Shown here: in pieces, positions 1 through 6,475 of the stretch
Position numbering within the stretch: position 1 is the stretch's first letter
Layout: every line of letters starts with the position of its first letter
Assembly: GCA_011525185.1 (NCBI GenBank)
Contig: WTIQ01000330.1
Coordinates: 1 to 9,106, forward strand
Direction of reading: 5' to 3'
DNA from: Paracoccaceae bacterium
Lineage (GTDB): Bacteria; Pseudomonadota; Alphaproteobacteria; Rhodobacterales; Rhodobacteraceae
Length of the DNA: 9,106 nt
The notes under the pieces: model-generated
Seen by the model: only the letters and a program-made list of their open reading frames with translations
Told to the model about the DNA's origin: nothing
Databases searched by the model: none
Program-made: the position numbers and the translations under genes

Positions 1-189
1 CTCTTTGTGCTCGTGCCGCTTGGCCTGTGGATATTTTTTACGAAGAAGATCCGCGGGGCCGAGATCTTTAATTTTGCCAGAAGCCACCAAAATGGCCCCA
101 TCTGGCTCATGATAAAACGACGGTGTCTCGGCGTCTGCTCGCGCCGAGGAAAGGGGTGTTAGAATAGTGCCCAAAATTAGATTTTGCAT
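1..189 (-). CDS. guaD: Guanine deaminase, N-terminal fragment (cut by window edge)
   Basis: This minus-strand frame starts at the ATG complementary to 187-189 and stays open to the window edge (63 codons). It begins MQNLILGTILTPLSSARADA and continues with a segment around FYHEPDGAILVASGKIKDLG (residues 28-47). That layout, a short G-x-I-L-T/S-P opening, then a Y-x-x-D-G-A-I-L-V strand, then G-x-I-x-x-x-G, is typical of the N-terminal beta sandwich of guanine deaminases of the amidohydrolase superfamily. These zinc enzymes convert guanine to xanthine and ammonia in purine catabolism. The metal-binding HxH motif would lie just beyond the edge and cannot be checked. An in-frame stop lies upstream at 214-216, so this is the only ATG start; AGAAAG, complementary to 193-198, is a close-set ribosome site. 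Another amidohydrolase is possible but fits less well. Confidence 0.72.
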   Translation of the reverse strand, partial: MQNLILGTILTPLSSARADAETPSFYHEPDGAILVASGKIKDLGPADLLRKKYPQAKRHEHKE

Positions 190-319
190 GTGCTTTCTGC
201 ATGTAAAAACGGTCTAATTAGTGTTTTATGGCTTCAAAAGATGAAGGTAAACGCTTCTTTTTCAAAAGGTTTCAGAGTACACCTCTGCAAAGTGATACAA
301 ACTGAAAAAGGGCACGCGC
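190..319. promoter_or_regulatory. Divergent spacer between guaD and mgtE with candidate promoters
   Basis: This 130-base AT-rich spacer separates two divergently transcribed genes and must hold both 5' regions. Toward mgtE, TTCAGA (271-276) and GATACA (294-299) are 17 bases apart and could be -35/-10 boxes, giving a short leader that includes the purine-rich GAAAAAGGG just before the start. Toward guaD, TTTACC (complement of 246-251) and TAAAAC (complement of 223-228) are also 17 bases apart. Both are weak matches found by eye. The spacer looks too short for the long M-box Mg2+ riboswitch known upstream of some Firmicute mgtE genes, and I see no such structure. Confidence 0.35.
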
Positions 320-1711
320 ATGGACAGTGAATATAGTATTTCTCAATCTGCGCTGGAAACCGATAAAGGCGCTTATCTTTTAGATCCCAAAATCATGGCC
401 CACATCATCTATTGCCTTGATGTAGAGGATCGCGCGCAACTGATTGAGGTGCTCGAGCCCTTGCATCCGGCCGATATCGCGGACGCGCTTGAGCAGATGA
501 ATGCCTATGATCGCCGCCGTCTTGTGACACTTTATGACCAAGAATTTGCAGGGGATATCCTAACCGAGCTTGATGAAAGTATTCGTGAAGAGATCATGGC
601 ATTGCTGCGTCCCGAGGTCTTGGCCGAGGCGGTGCGTGATCTTGAAAGTGATGATGTCGTGGACCTGCTGGAGGATTTGGAAACCCCTCAGCAGGACGTT
701 ATCTTGGGTGCTTTGGATGATACGGATCGCGCTGCGGTGGAGCAGTCCTTGTCTTATCCAGAGTATTCTGCTGGGCGGCTTATGCAGCGCGAGTTGGTTG
801 TCGCACCTGAAATTTGGACTGTTGGAGAGGCTATTGACTTCTTGCGTGGTGCGGAGCGGTTGCCCGAGCAGTTTTATCACGTGACGCTTGTTGATAGCCG
901 CATGCATCCAGTGGGCAATGTCACCCTTGGACGATTGATGTCGAACAAGAGAGATATTCAGTTACGCGACTTGGTGGAGGATGTATTTCAAATCATCCCC
1001 GCGATGCAGGATGAGGCGGAAGTGGCCTATGCCTTTAATCAATACCACCTGATTTCTGCGCCAGTTGTCGATGAAGATGGTCGTGTGGTGGGTGTGATTA
1101 CCATTGATGATGCGATGACTGTTTTGGACAATGAACATGAAGAAGACATCCTCAGACTTGCTGGGGTTGGGGAAAGCAAACTTAGCGCCTCGGTTATGGA
1201 TACCACGTGGCAACGGTTTCCTTGGCTTGCCGTCAACCTTGTGACAGCCATTCTTGCCTCTTTGGTTATCGCACAATTTGAAGCGACGATTGAGGGCATG
1301 GTCGCGCTCGCAGTTTTGATGCCGATCATTGCCTCTATGGGAGGCAATGCGGGGACGCAAAGCCTCACTGTTGCGGTGCGCTCTATGGCGACCAAAGATT
1401 TAACCTCCTCCAATGTTTTGCGCGTCCTTCGACGAGAGGTTATTGTGGGTCTGGTCAATGGAGTTATCTTTGCCGCACTTACGGCGGTGATCGGCTTGCT
1501 TTGGTTTGGCTCGTTCCAGCTCGGCTATGTGATCGCTCTGGCGATGGTAATAAATCTTGTCACGGCGGGGCTTGCGGGGACGGGTATCCCTGTTTTGCTC
1601 GACAAGGCTGGCATTGACCCAGCCTTGGCCTCTGGTGCATTTGTGACAACGGTGACCGATGTCATCGGATTTTTTGCCTTTCTGGGCCTCGCAGCCGTCC
1701 TCTTATTTTAA
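320..1711 (+). CDS. mgtE: Magnesium transporter MgtE
   Basis: This is a 463-residue MgtE-type Mg2+ channel of the inner membrane, close to the usual length of about 450. Domains in order: an acidic alpha-helical MgtE N domain at about 30-135 (LHPADIADALEQM, DDVVDLLEDL), a pair of CBS domains at about 140-265, a connecting helix around 272-285 (NEHEEDILRLAGV), and a five-helix membrane domain from about 300. The family signature PIIASMGGNAGTQ is at 335-347. The C-terminal segment GIDPALASGAFVTTVTDVIG (431-450) carries Asp447, which by position matches the pore aspartate (Asp432) of the Thermus thermophilus channel. In the known family, Mg2+ bound between the N and CBS domains closes the pore, so regulation should be largely allosteric. 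It is the first gene of a tight plus-strand block; the next gene starts 12 bases after its stop. Confidence 0.96.
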   Translation: MDSEYSISQSALETDKGAYLLDPKIMAHIIYCLDVEDRAQLIEVLEPLHPADIADALEQMNAYDRRRLVTLYDQEFAGDILTELDESIREEIMALLRPEVLAEAVRDLESDDVVDLLEDLETPQQDVILGALDDTDRAAVEQSLSYPEYSAGRLMQRELVVAPEIWTVGEAIDFLRGAERLPEQFYHVTLVDSRMHPVGNVTLGRLMSNKRDIQLRDLVEDVFQIIPAMQDEAEVAYAFNQYHLISAPVVDEDGRVVGVITIDDAMTVLDNEHEEDILRLAGVGESKLSASVMDTTWQRFPWLAVNLVTAILASLVIAQFEATIEGMVALAVLMPIIASMGGNAGTQSLTVAVRSMATKDLTSSNVLRVLRREVIVGLVNGVIFAALTAVIGLLWFGSFQLGYVIALAMVINLVTAGLAGTGIPVLLDKAGIDPALASGAFVTTVTDVIGFFAFLGLAAVLLF

Positions 1712-1723
1712 GGATTAAATTTT

Positions 1724-2311
1724 ATGAAAAACCTCGACTTGGACAAAGCCGACGCGCGCAAACGAGCCTTTGCGCTGCGAAAAGCAGCGCATGAAGTAGA
1801 TACTGGGCGCTCGGCCTCTTTTCTCTCATCGCTTTTGGCAGGTTATAGGGGGGTGCCGCTTGCAGGATATATGCCGATTAGAAGCGAGATTGACCCTCGT
1901 CCCGCAATGGAAGAAGCGGCGGCCCATGGGGTTGTTGGGGTTCCTGTCATTCAGGGCGAAGCGCAGCCGCTATTATTTGCCAAATGGGAACCAGATAGCC
2001 CTCTCGTGGATGGGCCATTTGGAGCAAAAATCCCCGAAAACCCTATATTCTTTGAACCCGAAATCCTGATTGTGCCTTTGGTGGCTTACGATCTAAAGGG
2101 GGGGCGCCTTGGGTATGGGGGCGGCTTTTATGATCGCACGCTGGAACGACTGCGCGCCAAACGGGCAACCTTGGCCATTGGATTTGCCTATTCTGCTCAA
2201 GAGTTAGACGCGCTTCCCCTTGAAACGACAGACCAAGCTTTGGATATGATGGTCACTGAAAAGGGAGTTCATACGTTTGATGAGCTCAAGTCATTGAGTG
2301 AGCGAGAATGA
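1724..2311 (+). CDS. fau: 5-formyltetrahydrofolate cyclo-ligase (5,10-methenyl-THF synthetase)
   Basis: This 195-residue cytoplasmic enzyme of the MTHFS family uses ATP to convert 5-formyl-THF (folinate) to 5,10-methenyl-THF, returning it to the one-carbon pool. Visible family features are the basic N-terminal helix (DARKRAFALRK, 10-20), the substrate-side motif YMPIRSEIDPRP (49-60), the ATP/phosphate motif GRLGYGGGFYDRTL (127-140) preceded by VPLVAYD, and the C-terminal segment LPLETTDQALDMMVTEKGV. Length is normal. The ATG at 1724 is preceded by AAGGA at 1710-1714, which overlaps the mgtE stop codon, so translation is probably coupled. Its own TGA (2309-2311) overlaps an ATG at 2308 that is a candidate start for the OsmC gene. 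In many proteobacteria 6S RNA lies next to this gene; there is no room for it upstream here. Confidence 0.94.
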   Translation: MKNLDLDKADARKRAFALRKAAHEVDTGRSASFLSSLLAGYRGVPLAGYMPIRSEIDPRPAMEEAAAHGVVGVPVIQGEAQPLLFAKWEPDSPLVDGPFGAKIPENPIFFEPEILIVPLVAYDLKGGRLGYGGGFYDRTLERLRAKRATLAIGFAYSAQELDALPLETTDQALDMMVTEKGVHTFDELKSLSERE

Positions 2312-2332
2312 CATGGCCTTAACGATTATTCG

Positions 2333-2779
2333 GTGTCTGTGCGCTGGACGGGAAACCGCGGGCAGGGGACGGCGCATTATAGGGGATGTGACAGGACTTG
2401 GGACCTGTGTTCGCCTCAAAAACCCGTTGTGCATTGTTCAAACGAGCCCATGCTTGGAGGCGATCCCACGCTCTACAATCCTGAGGATATGTTGATTGGC
2501 GCACTTTCCTCTTGTCACATGCTATGGTTTTTGCATCTGGCCTCAGACGCTGGGATCAATGTGCAGTCTTACGAAGATAGCCCTCTTGCGCGCGGAGAAA
2601 CACTTTCAAATGGGGCAAGCCGCTTTGTAGATTGTACCCTAAGACCGCGCATTTCGCTTTTAAAAGGGGCTGATCTTCATTTGGCTGAGCAATTGCATCA
2701 CAAAGCGCATGATGTGTGTTTTATCGCGCGTTCTGTGAATTTTCCGATCCATTTCGCAGCGAAATACAAACTCATTTGA
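2333..2779 (+). CDS. OsmC-family protein; 5' end uncertain, possible one-base frameshift
   Basis: The frame encodes an OsmC/Ohr-superfamily protein, related to small cytoplasmic thiol proteins that reduce organic peroxides, although this subgroup has no firm function. The two family cysteines are present, Cys61 in SSCHMLWFLHLA and Cys129 in HDVCFIARSVNFPI (numbered from the GTG at 2333), as is the NPEDMLIGALSSC helix. Similarity to the family starts before this GTG: the codons back to the cyclo-ligase stop read HGLNDYSV, as in the usual N-terminal Y-S-V-S-V-R-W-T-G strand. No ATG lies in this frame and the GTG lacks a ribosome site. Dropping one C from 2317-2318 would let the ATG at 2308, which overlaps the upstream TGA, read MTWLNDYSVSVRW; adding one C would let the ATG at 2313 read MALNDYSVSVRW. 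The family call is firm. The start and integrity are not. Confidence 0.85.
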   Translation: MSVRWTGNRGQGTAHYRGCDRTWDLCSPQKPVVHCSNEPMLGGDPTLYNPEDMLIGALSSCHMLWFLHLASDAGINVQSYEDSPLARGETLSNGASRFVDCTLRPRISLLKGADLHLAEQLHHKAHDVCFIARSVNFPIHFAAKYKLI

Positions 2780-2828
2780 TGCAGAGTGCTCTTGCACAGC
2801 GCGGGAATGCAGCCTACTGCTCTGGGCT

Positions 2829-3659
2829 ATGAGAATATTATTTTTAGGCGACGTCATGGGGCGCGCGGGTCGCTCGGCTGTCATTGAAGCCCTGCCAAAT
2901 CTGCGCCAAGACATGAAACTTGATGCAATTGTGGTCAATGCGGAAAATGCAACAAGCGGGGCGGGGCTGAATGCGGCGCATGCGAAAGCGATCCTTGAGG
3001 CAGGCGCAGACTGTATCACCTTAGGAGATCATGCGTTTGACCAAAAAGATATGCTTACCTTTATCCAATCTGAACCACGGATTGTACGGCCTCTGAATTA
3101 TTCCAAAGCGGCACCAGGGCGCGGTGTTTATGTGGTGAGCGATAGACGCGGGCGCAAGCTGCTCGTTGCGCAGGTCTTAGGGCAAGTCTTTATGAAGCGC
3201 CCATTTGACGATCCCTTCAGCGCGGTTGATGAGGTGCTCAATCGCCATCCTCTGGGAGGGAGCACTCAGGCGTCCCTTGTTGATTTCCATTGTGAGGCAA
3301 CATCAGAAAAAATGGCGATGGGTCATTATTGTAATGGCCGCGTTAGTGCAGTCTTTGGGACCCACACGCACGTCCCGACCGCGGATACAGTGCTTTTGTC
3401 CCGTGGCACGGCATTTCAAAGTGATGCAGGCATGTGTGGTGATTATAACAGCGTGATCGGTATGGAAAAGGCCGAGCCGCTAAACCGTTTTTTAACGGGG
3501 ATGTCGAAGGGCCGTTTTGTACCTGCATTGGGCGAGGCAACACTGTGCGGCGTGTTTTTTGAAACCGATGATAAAACAGCAAAAACGATCCATGTTGAAC
3601 CTGTGAGGCTCGGTGGCGTATTGTCCAGCACATCTGAGTACGCCAAATCAGACCCGTGA
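2829..3659 (+). CDS. ymdB: TIGR00282-family metallophosphoesterase (YmdB-like)
   Basis: This 276-residue protein matches the TIGR00282/YmdB family of dinuclear-metal phosphodiesterases. Bacillus subtilis YmdB hydrolyses cyclic nucleotides in vitro and affects biofilm and motility decisions; the alphaproteobacterial role is not established. Visible motifs are FLGDVMGRAGR (Asp8), VVNAENATSGAGL (Glu39, Asn40), ITLGDHAFDQKD (64-74), VDFHCEATSEK (His154), and GTHTHVPTAD (His179, His181). All metal-ligand segments are present in family order. The second one reads G-D-H rather than the common G-N-H, with Asp at residue 67. There is no signal peptide, so it is presumably cytoplasmic. The ATG at 2829 fits the family start (MRILFLGDVMGR), although the Shine-Dalgarno sequence is poor. 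It lies 49 bases after the OsmC gene and 24 bases before the permease, probably in the same transcript. Confidence 0.93.
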   Translation: MRILFLGDVMGRAGRSAVIEALPNLRQDMKLDAIVVNAENATSGAGLNAAHAKAILEAGADCITLGDHAFDQKDMLTFIQSEPRIVRPLNYSKAAPGRGVYVVSDRRGRKLLVAQVLGQVFMKRPFDDPFSAVDEVLNRHPLGGSTQASLVDFHCEATSEKMAMGHYCNGRVSAVFGTHTHVPTADTVLLSRGTAFQSDAGMCGDYNSVIGMEKAEPLNRFLTGMSKGRFVPALGEATLCGVFFETDDKTAKTIHVEPVRLGGVLSSTSEYAKSDP

Positions 3660-3683
3660 ACAGGCAAGCCGATAGGGGCGCGA

Positions 3684-5106
3684 GTGTTAAGTTTGTTTGA
3701 GCATAAAGATGCGGTGATTGCACTGATAACACTTGTAGTGATGTTTTTCCTCTTTGTGCGGGAAACCTATCCTGCCGAAGTCGTGGCGCTCACGGGGCTA
3801 TCCTTTCTGTTGCTAAGCGGTGTCTTGCCCTATGAAACAGCGCTGACTGTTCTCTCTAATCCTGCCCCTTGGACGATTGCTGCCATGTTTATTATCATGG
3901 CGGCTTTGGTACGGACAGGGGCCTTGGCTGCGTTAGGTGGATTTGCGGAGCGTCAGGCAAAAAAGAATGTGCATCGCACACTTGCCCTTTTGATCGCTTT
4001 CGTGGTTCTTGCCTCGGGCATTGTCTCAAATACCCCCGTTGTTGTGGTCATGATCCCCGTCTTTATGCAGATCGCTGCGTCTCTTGGCTTAAAGCCAAGC
4101 AAATTGCTGATCCCGCTTTCCTATGCAGCAATTTTGGGTGGCACTCTGACCTTGGTTGGAACATCGACGAACCTGTTGGTGGATGGTGTTGTGCGCGCCG
4201 AAGGCTTGCCAGGGTTTGGGATATTTGAAGTGACGCCGCTCGCCTTGATACTCGTCACTTGGGGTATGATTTATTTGCGATTTATTGCGCCAAAGCTGCT
4301 GCCTGAGCGCGAAAGCCTTTCGGCTCTCTTATCGGATCGCAGCAAGCGCAAATACTTTACCGAAGCTGTTATCCCCAAAGACTCCAACCTGATTGGGCGC
4401 GAGTTTTTTATTGTTCAGCTTTTTAAGCGTGAGGGCGTGCGATTGATTGATGTGGTGCGCGGCGATGTATCTCTCCGTCATGCCCTTAAGGATGTGGTGC
4501 TTGAGGTTGGGGACCGCGTGGTGCTGCGCACCTACATGACAGAGTTGCTCAGTCTGCAACGCAACAAAAGTCTTCGGCGTTGCACCGATCCTCCTATTGG
4601 CCCTCTTCGCGGTTGTCCTTGTTCTTTTGACACGTGCGATCGATGCCCATGAGGCCTTTTCTTTCGTCGATGGGCGATTGTTGGTGCTGATTTTTTCGAT
4701 GCTTGGGATTGGCGCAGCGCTGTCAGCTTCGGGCGCTGTTTTGTTGATCGTTGACATGCTTGTTCCCTTTCTCGCCACAATGCCTCCTGTTTTGATTATT
4801 GGTTCTCTTTACCTTTTGACCGCAGTTTTGACAGAGCTTGTTTCCAATAATGCGGTTGCCGTTGTCGTTACGCCCATAGCGATTGGCTTGGCCCAAGGCC
4901 TTGGCTTTGATCCACGTCCCTTTGTAATTGCTGTGATGGTGGCAGCCTCGGCCTCGTTTGCAAGCCCTATAGGCTATCAAACAAACATGCTTGTATTTGG
5001 GCCAGGCGGCTATAAATTTACAGACTTTGCTAAGGTCGGTATTCCTCTCAGTCTTTCAATTGGGGCTTTGTCATCGATTTTTATACCTTTGATTTGGCCA
5101 CTGTGA
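3684..5106 (+). pseudogene. SLC13/DASS-family permease with RCK_C domain, frame-broken and internally deleted
   Basis: Two overlapping frames together make one permease. The first runs from GTG 3684 (AGGGG just upstream) and carries membrane helices, the family motifs SNTPVVVVMIPVF (115-127) and GTSTNLLVDG (159-168), then an RCK_C/TrkA-C domain at about 223-285 ending TELLSLQRNKSLRR. It then runs into unrelated residues and stops at 4652. The second frame is open from 4540 and becomes family-like at about 4567 (KVFGVAPILLLALFAVV). It holds SNNAVAVVVTPIA and SPIGYQTNMLVFGPGGY and stops at 5106. Relatives of this type are about 590 residues long with a second RCK_C domain and another helix between these points; here roughly 110-120 residues are missing and the frame shifts. 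The family exports or imports anions such as dicarboxylates or sulfate; the substrate is unknown. The product is probably non-functional unless the break is an assembly error. Confidence 0.85.
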
Positions 5107-5121
5107 TCCGATAAATCGGTC

Positions 5122-5151
5122 TTGCTCCTCGCTTATGCGCTGCATTATAAG
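5122..5151 (+). promoter_or_regulatory. Candidate sigma-70-type promoter for yebC
   Basis: TTGCTC (5122-5127) and TATAAG (5146-5151) are 18 bases apart, or 17 if the -10 is read as TTATAA one base earlier. A TG dinucleotide at 5141-5142 lies just upstream of the -10. Transcription would begin near 5158, about 29 bases before the yebC ATG. A short palindrome, CCGAT-AA-ATCGG (5108-5119), lies directly after the permease stop and upstream of the -35. It could be an operator half-site pair or chance. Found by eye only. Confidence 0.4.
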
Positions 5152-5186
5152 AGCACAGCTTCGAATAACTTTAGGATGAGGACACC

Positions 5187-5927
5187 ATGGCAGGACATTC
5201 CAAGTGGGCAAATATTCAACACAGAAAAGGTCGTCAGGACGCTGCCCGCTCTAAGCTGTTTTCCAAATTGTCCAAAGAGATCACCGTTGCGGCGAAAATG
5301 GGTGATCCAGATCCAGACAAAAACCCGCGTTTGCGTTTGGCAGTGAAAGAAGCCAAGTCCAACTCTGTCCCCAAAGATGTGATTGAACGGGCCATCAAGA
5401 AGTCCACCGCGGGGGACGGGGATGATTACGAAGAAATTCGCTACGAAGGCTATGGTCCAAATGGTGTCGCTGTGATTGTGGAGGCGATGACAGATAACAG
5501 AAACCGAACGGCGTCCAATGTGCGCTCAACATTTTCAAAAAATGGTGGAAATTTGGGAGAAACAGGGTCGGTTGGGTTTATGTTTGATCGAAAAGGCGAA
5601 GTCGCGTTTTCCTCGGACGTGGGCGATGCAGATACCGTGATGATGGCTGCGATTGAGGCTGGTGCGGAAGACGTCGAGAGCTCTGAAGATGGCCATATCA
5701 TTTGGTGCCAAGACACAGATTTAAATGATGTCTCTTCGGCCTTGGAAAAAGAGCTGGGCGAGAGCCTCTCGACCAAGCTCGTCTGGAAACCAACGACGAC
5801 AACCGAATTGGACTTGGACGGAATGCAAAAGTTGATGAAACTGGTTGATGCCTTAGAAGACGATGATGACGTTCAGCGCGTGACAGCGAATTTTGAAGTA
5901 TCAGACGAGGTGATGTCACAACTTTGA
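5187..5927 (+). CDS. yebC: YebC/PmpR-family translation or transcription factor
   Basis: This is a 246-residue, full-length YebC family protein. The start is certain: the family's invariant [21 protein letters not shown] opens the protein, and GAGGA lies a few bases upstream at 5179-5183. Other conserved parts are [30 protein letters not shown] (23-52), [12 protein letters not shown] (61-72), the [23 protein letters not shown] stretch (86-108) and [22 protein letters not shown] (116-137). The protein is cytoplasmic and acidic. Family members were first described as DNA-binding regulators (PmpR of Pseudomonas); more recent work on YebC-type proteins links them to the ribosome and to relief of stalling. 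It lies 80 bases after the broken permease and probably has its own promoter, so damage upstream need not affect it. Confidence 0.97.
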   Translation: MAGHSKWANIQHRKGRQDAARSKLFSKLSKEITVAAKMGDPDPDKNPRLRLAVKEAKSNSVPKDVIERAIKKSTAGDGDDYEEIRYEGYGPNGVAVIVEAMTDNRNRTASNVRSTFSKNGGNLGETGSVGFMFDRKGEVAFSSDVGDADTVMMAAIEAGAEDVESSEDGHIIWCQDTDLNDVSSALEKELGESLSTKLVWKPTTTTELDLDGMQKLMKLVDALEDDDDVQRVTANFEVSDEVMSQL

Positions 5928-6116
5928 GCAAGATTGAGGAAATTTAGGGCATTTATGCCACAAAAAACGCGTTAAAGGGTCTCCGTATTTCGCAATTCTC
6001 TCTTCGATTGTTAAATCTGTGACATGGCTCTCATTACGATAATTTTACTTATGTATGTTGTTATGCTTTGATACTGGCTTTAGTCAATTGAAGTATAAAA
6101 GGGATATAGAACGGAA
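5928..6116. other. 189-base spacer between yebC and the winged-helix gene
   Basis: The spacer is AT-rich and must hold the end of the yebC transcript and a promoter for the next block. Near its left end GGCA-TTTA-TGCC (5948-5959) forms a short hairpin, followed by an A-run rather than a T-run, so it is not a normal intrinsic terminator on this strand. An eight-base palindrome AACGCGTT is at 5966-5973. TTGATA (6068-6073) and AGTATA (6092-6097), 18 bases apart, form a weak promoter candidate for the gene at 6117. A 15-codon hydrophobic reading frame lies at 6024-6071. I see no RNA gene or repeat. Confidence 0.4.
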
Positions 6117-6446
6117 ATGGTGTCTCGTAACTACATGAATGTTGTGGAACTGCGTAAGCTCTTGCTTGGTATGGAGAAAGACTTAGGCTTAGGTCATTTG
6201 TCGCAGAACGAGAAAGATGTATTTTATGCCGTGATGTCGGTGATCAGTGATCGCGACGGAGTTGCTAAATCTGATGAGATCAAAAACCACGATTTGGTGG
6301 CAGATATGACCCAGCCGACGTTTCATCGTTGTTTGAAAAATCTTGTCAAAATGAAATTATTAGATCATGCTCCAAACACGAAAGCGGGATCATACGTCGC
6401 AAGCGATGATGGATCTCAAGGTGAGGAACAACGTGTGAGTGCATAA
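6117..6446 (+). CDS. Small winged helix-turn-helix protein, probable transcriptional regulator
   Basis: I do not recognise a named family with certainty. The 109-residue protein has a basic/acidic amphipathic first helix (ELRKLLLGMEKDLGL, 11-25) and then a pattern typical of MarR-like winged helices: LSQNEKDVFYAVMSV (28-42) as a first helix, KSDEIKNHDLVADMTQPTFHRCLKNLVKMKLLDHA (56-90) as helix, turn and recognition helix, and a short beta wing TKAGSYVASD (94-103). The tail (GSQGEEQRVSA) is polar. No membrane segment, signal peptide or ligand domain is visible, so it may be a bare DNA-binding domain. The ATG at 6117 gives MVSRNYMNVVEL; the internal ATG at 6135 (MNVVELRK) is possible. Neither has a well-spaced ribosome site. 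It is 29 bases upstream of an amino acid exporter gene and could control that block; this is inference from position. Confidence 0.78.
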   Translation: MVSRNYMNVVELRKLLLGMEKDLGLGHLSQNEKDVFYAVMSVISDRDGVAKSDEIKNHDLVADMTQPTFHRCLKNLVKMKLLDHAPNTKAGSYVASDDGSQGEEQRVSA

Positions 6447-6475
6447 GTGTTGAGGCGCTCACTGGATAGTGTGGC

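Noticed and set aside
190..319. Mg2+-sensing riboswitch upstream of mgtE
   Set aside because: The spacer is short and shared with a divergent gene, and no extended stem structure is apparent.
560..1458. Minus-strand and alternative-frame open frames inside mgtE
   Set aside because: They lie wholly within a well-matched MgtE gene, have low-complexity or shadow-like composition and no family resemblance.
2298..2495. 65-codon frame starting at GTG 2298 (and ATG 2313)
   Set aside because: After the first few codons it is an out-of-frame reading of the OsmC gene with no protein-like pattern. Its ATG may matter only as an OsmC start if a base is missing.
2780..2828. Short inverted repeats (AGAG-TG-CTCT, GCAG-CCTA-CTGC) before the YmdB-like gene
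   Set aside because: Stems of four pairs in 49 bases are expected by chance; no T-run or known motif supports a terminator or riboswitch.
4329..4980. Minus-strand frames across the permease junction
   Set aside because: They are antisense shadows of membrane-protein coding sequence without recognisable domains or start signals.
4597..5106. The C-terminal permease frame as a separate gene
   Set aside because: It has only a TTG inside a membrane helix as a start and no ribosome site, and family similarity extends upstream of that start. It is the 3' part of the broken permease.
5948..5973. Hairpin and AACGCGTT palindrome as a yebC terminator
   Set aside because: The stem is only four or five pairs and is followed by A residues, not a T-run, so it does not meet the pattern of an intrinsic terminator.
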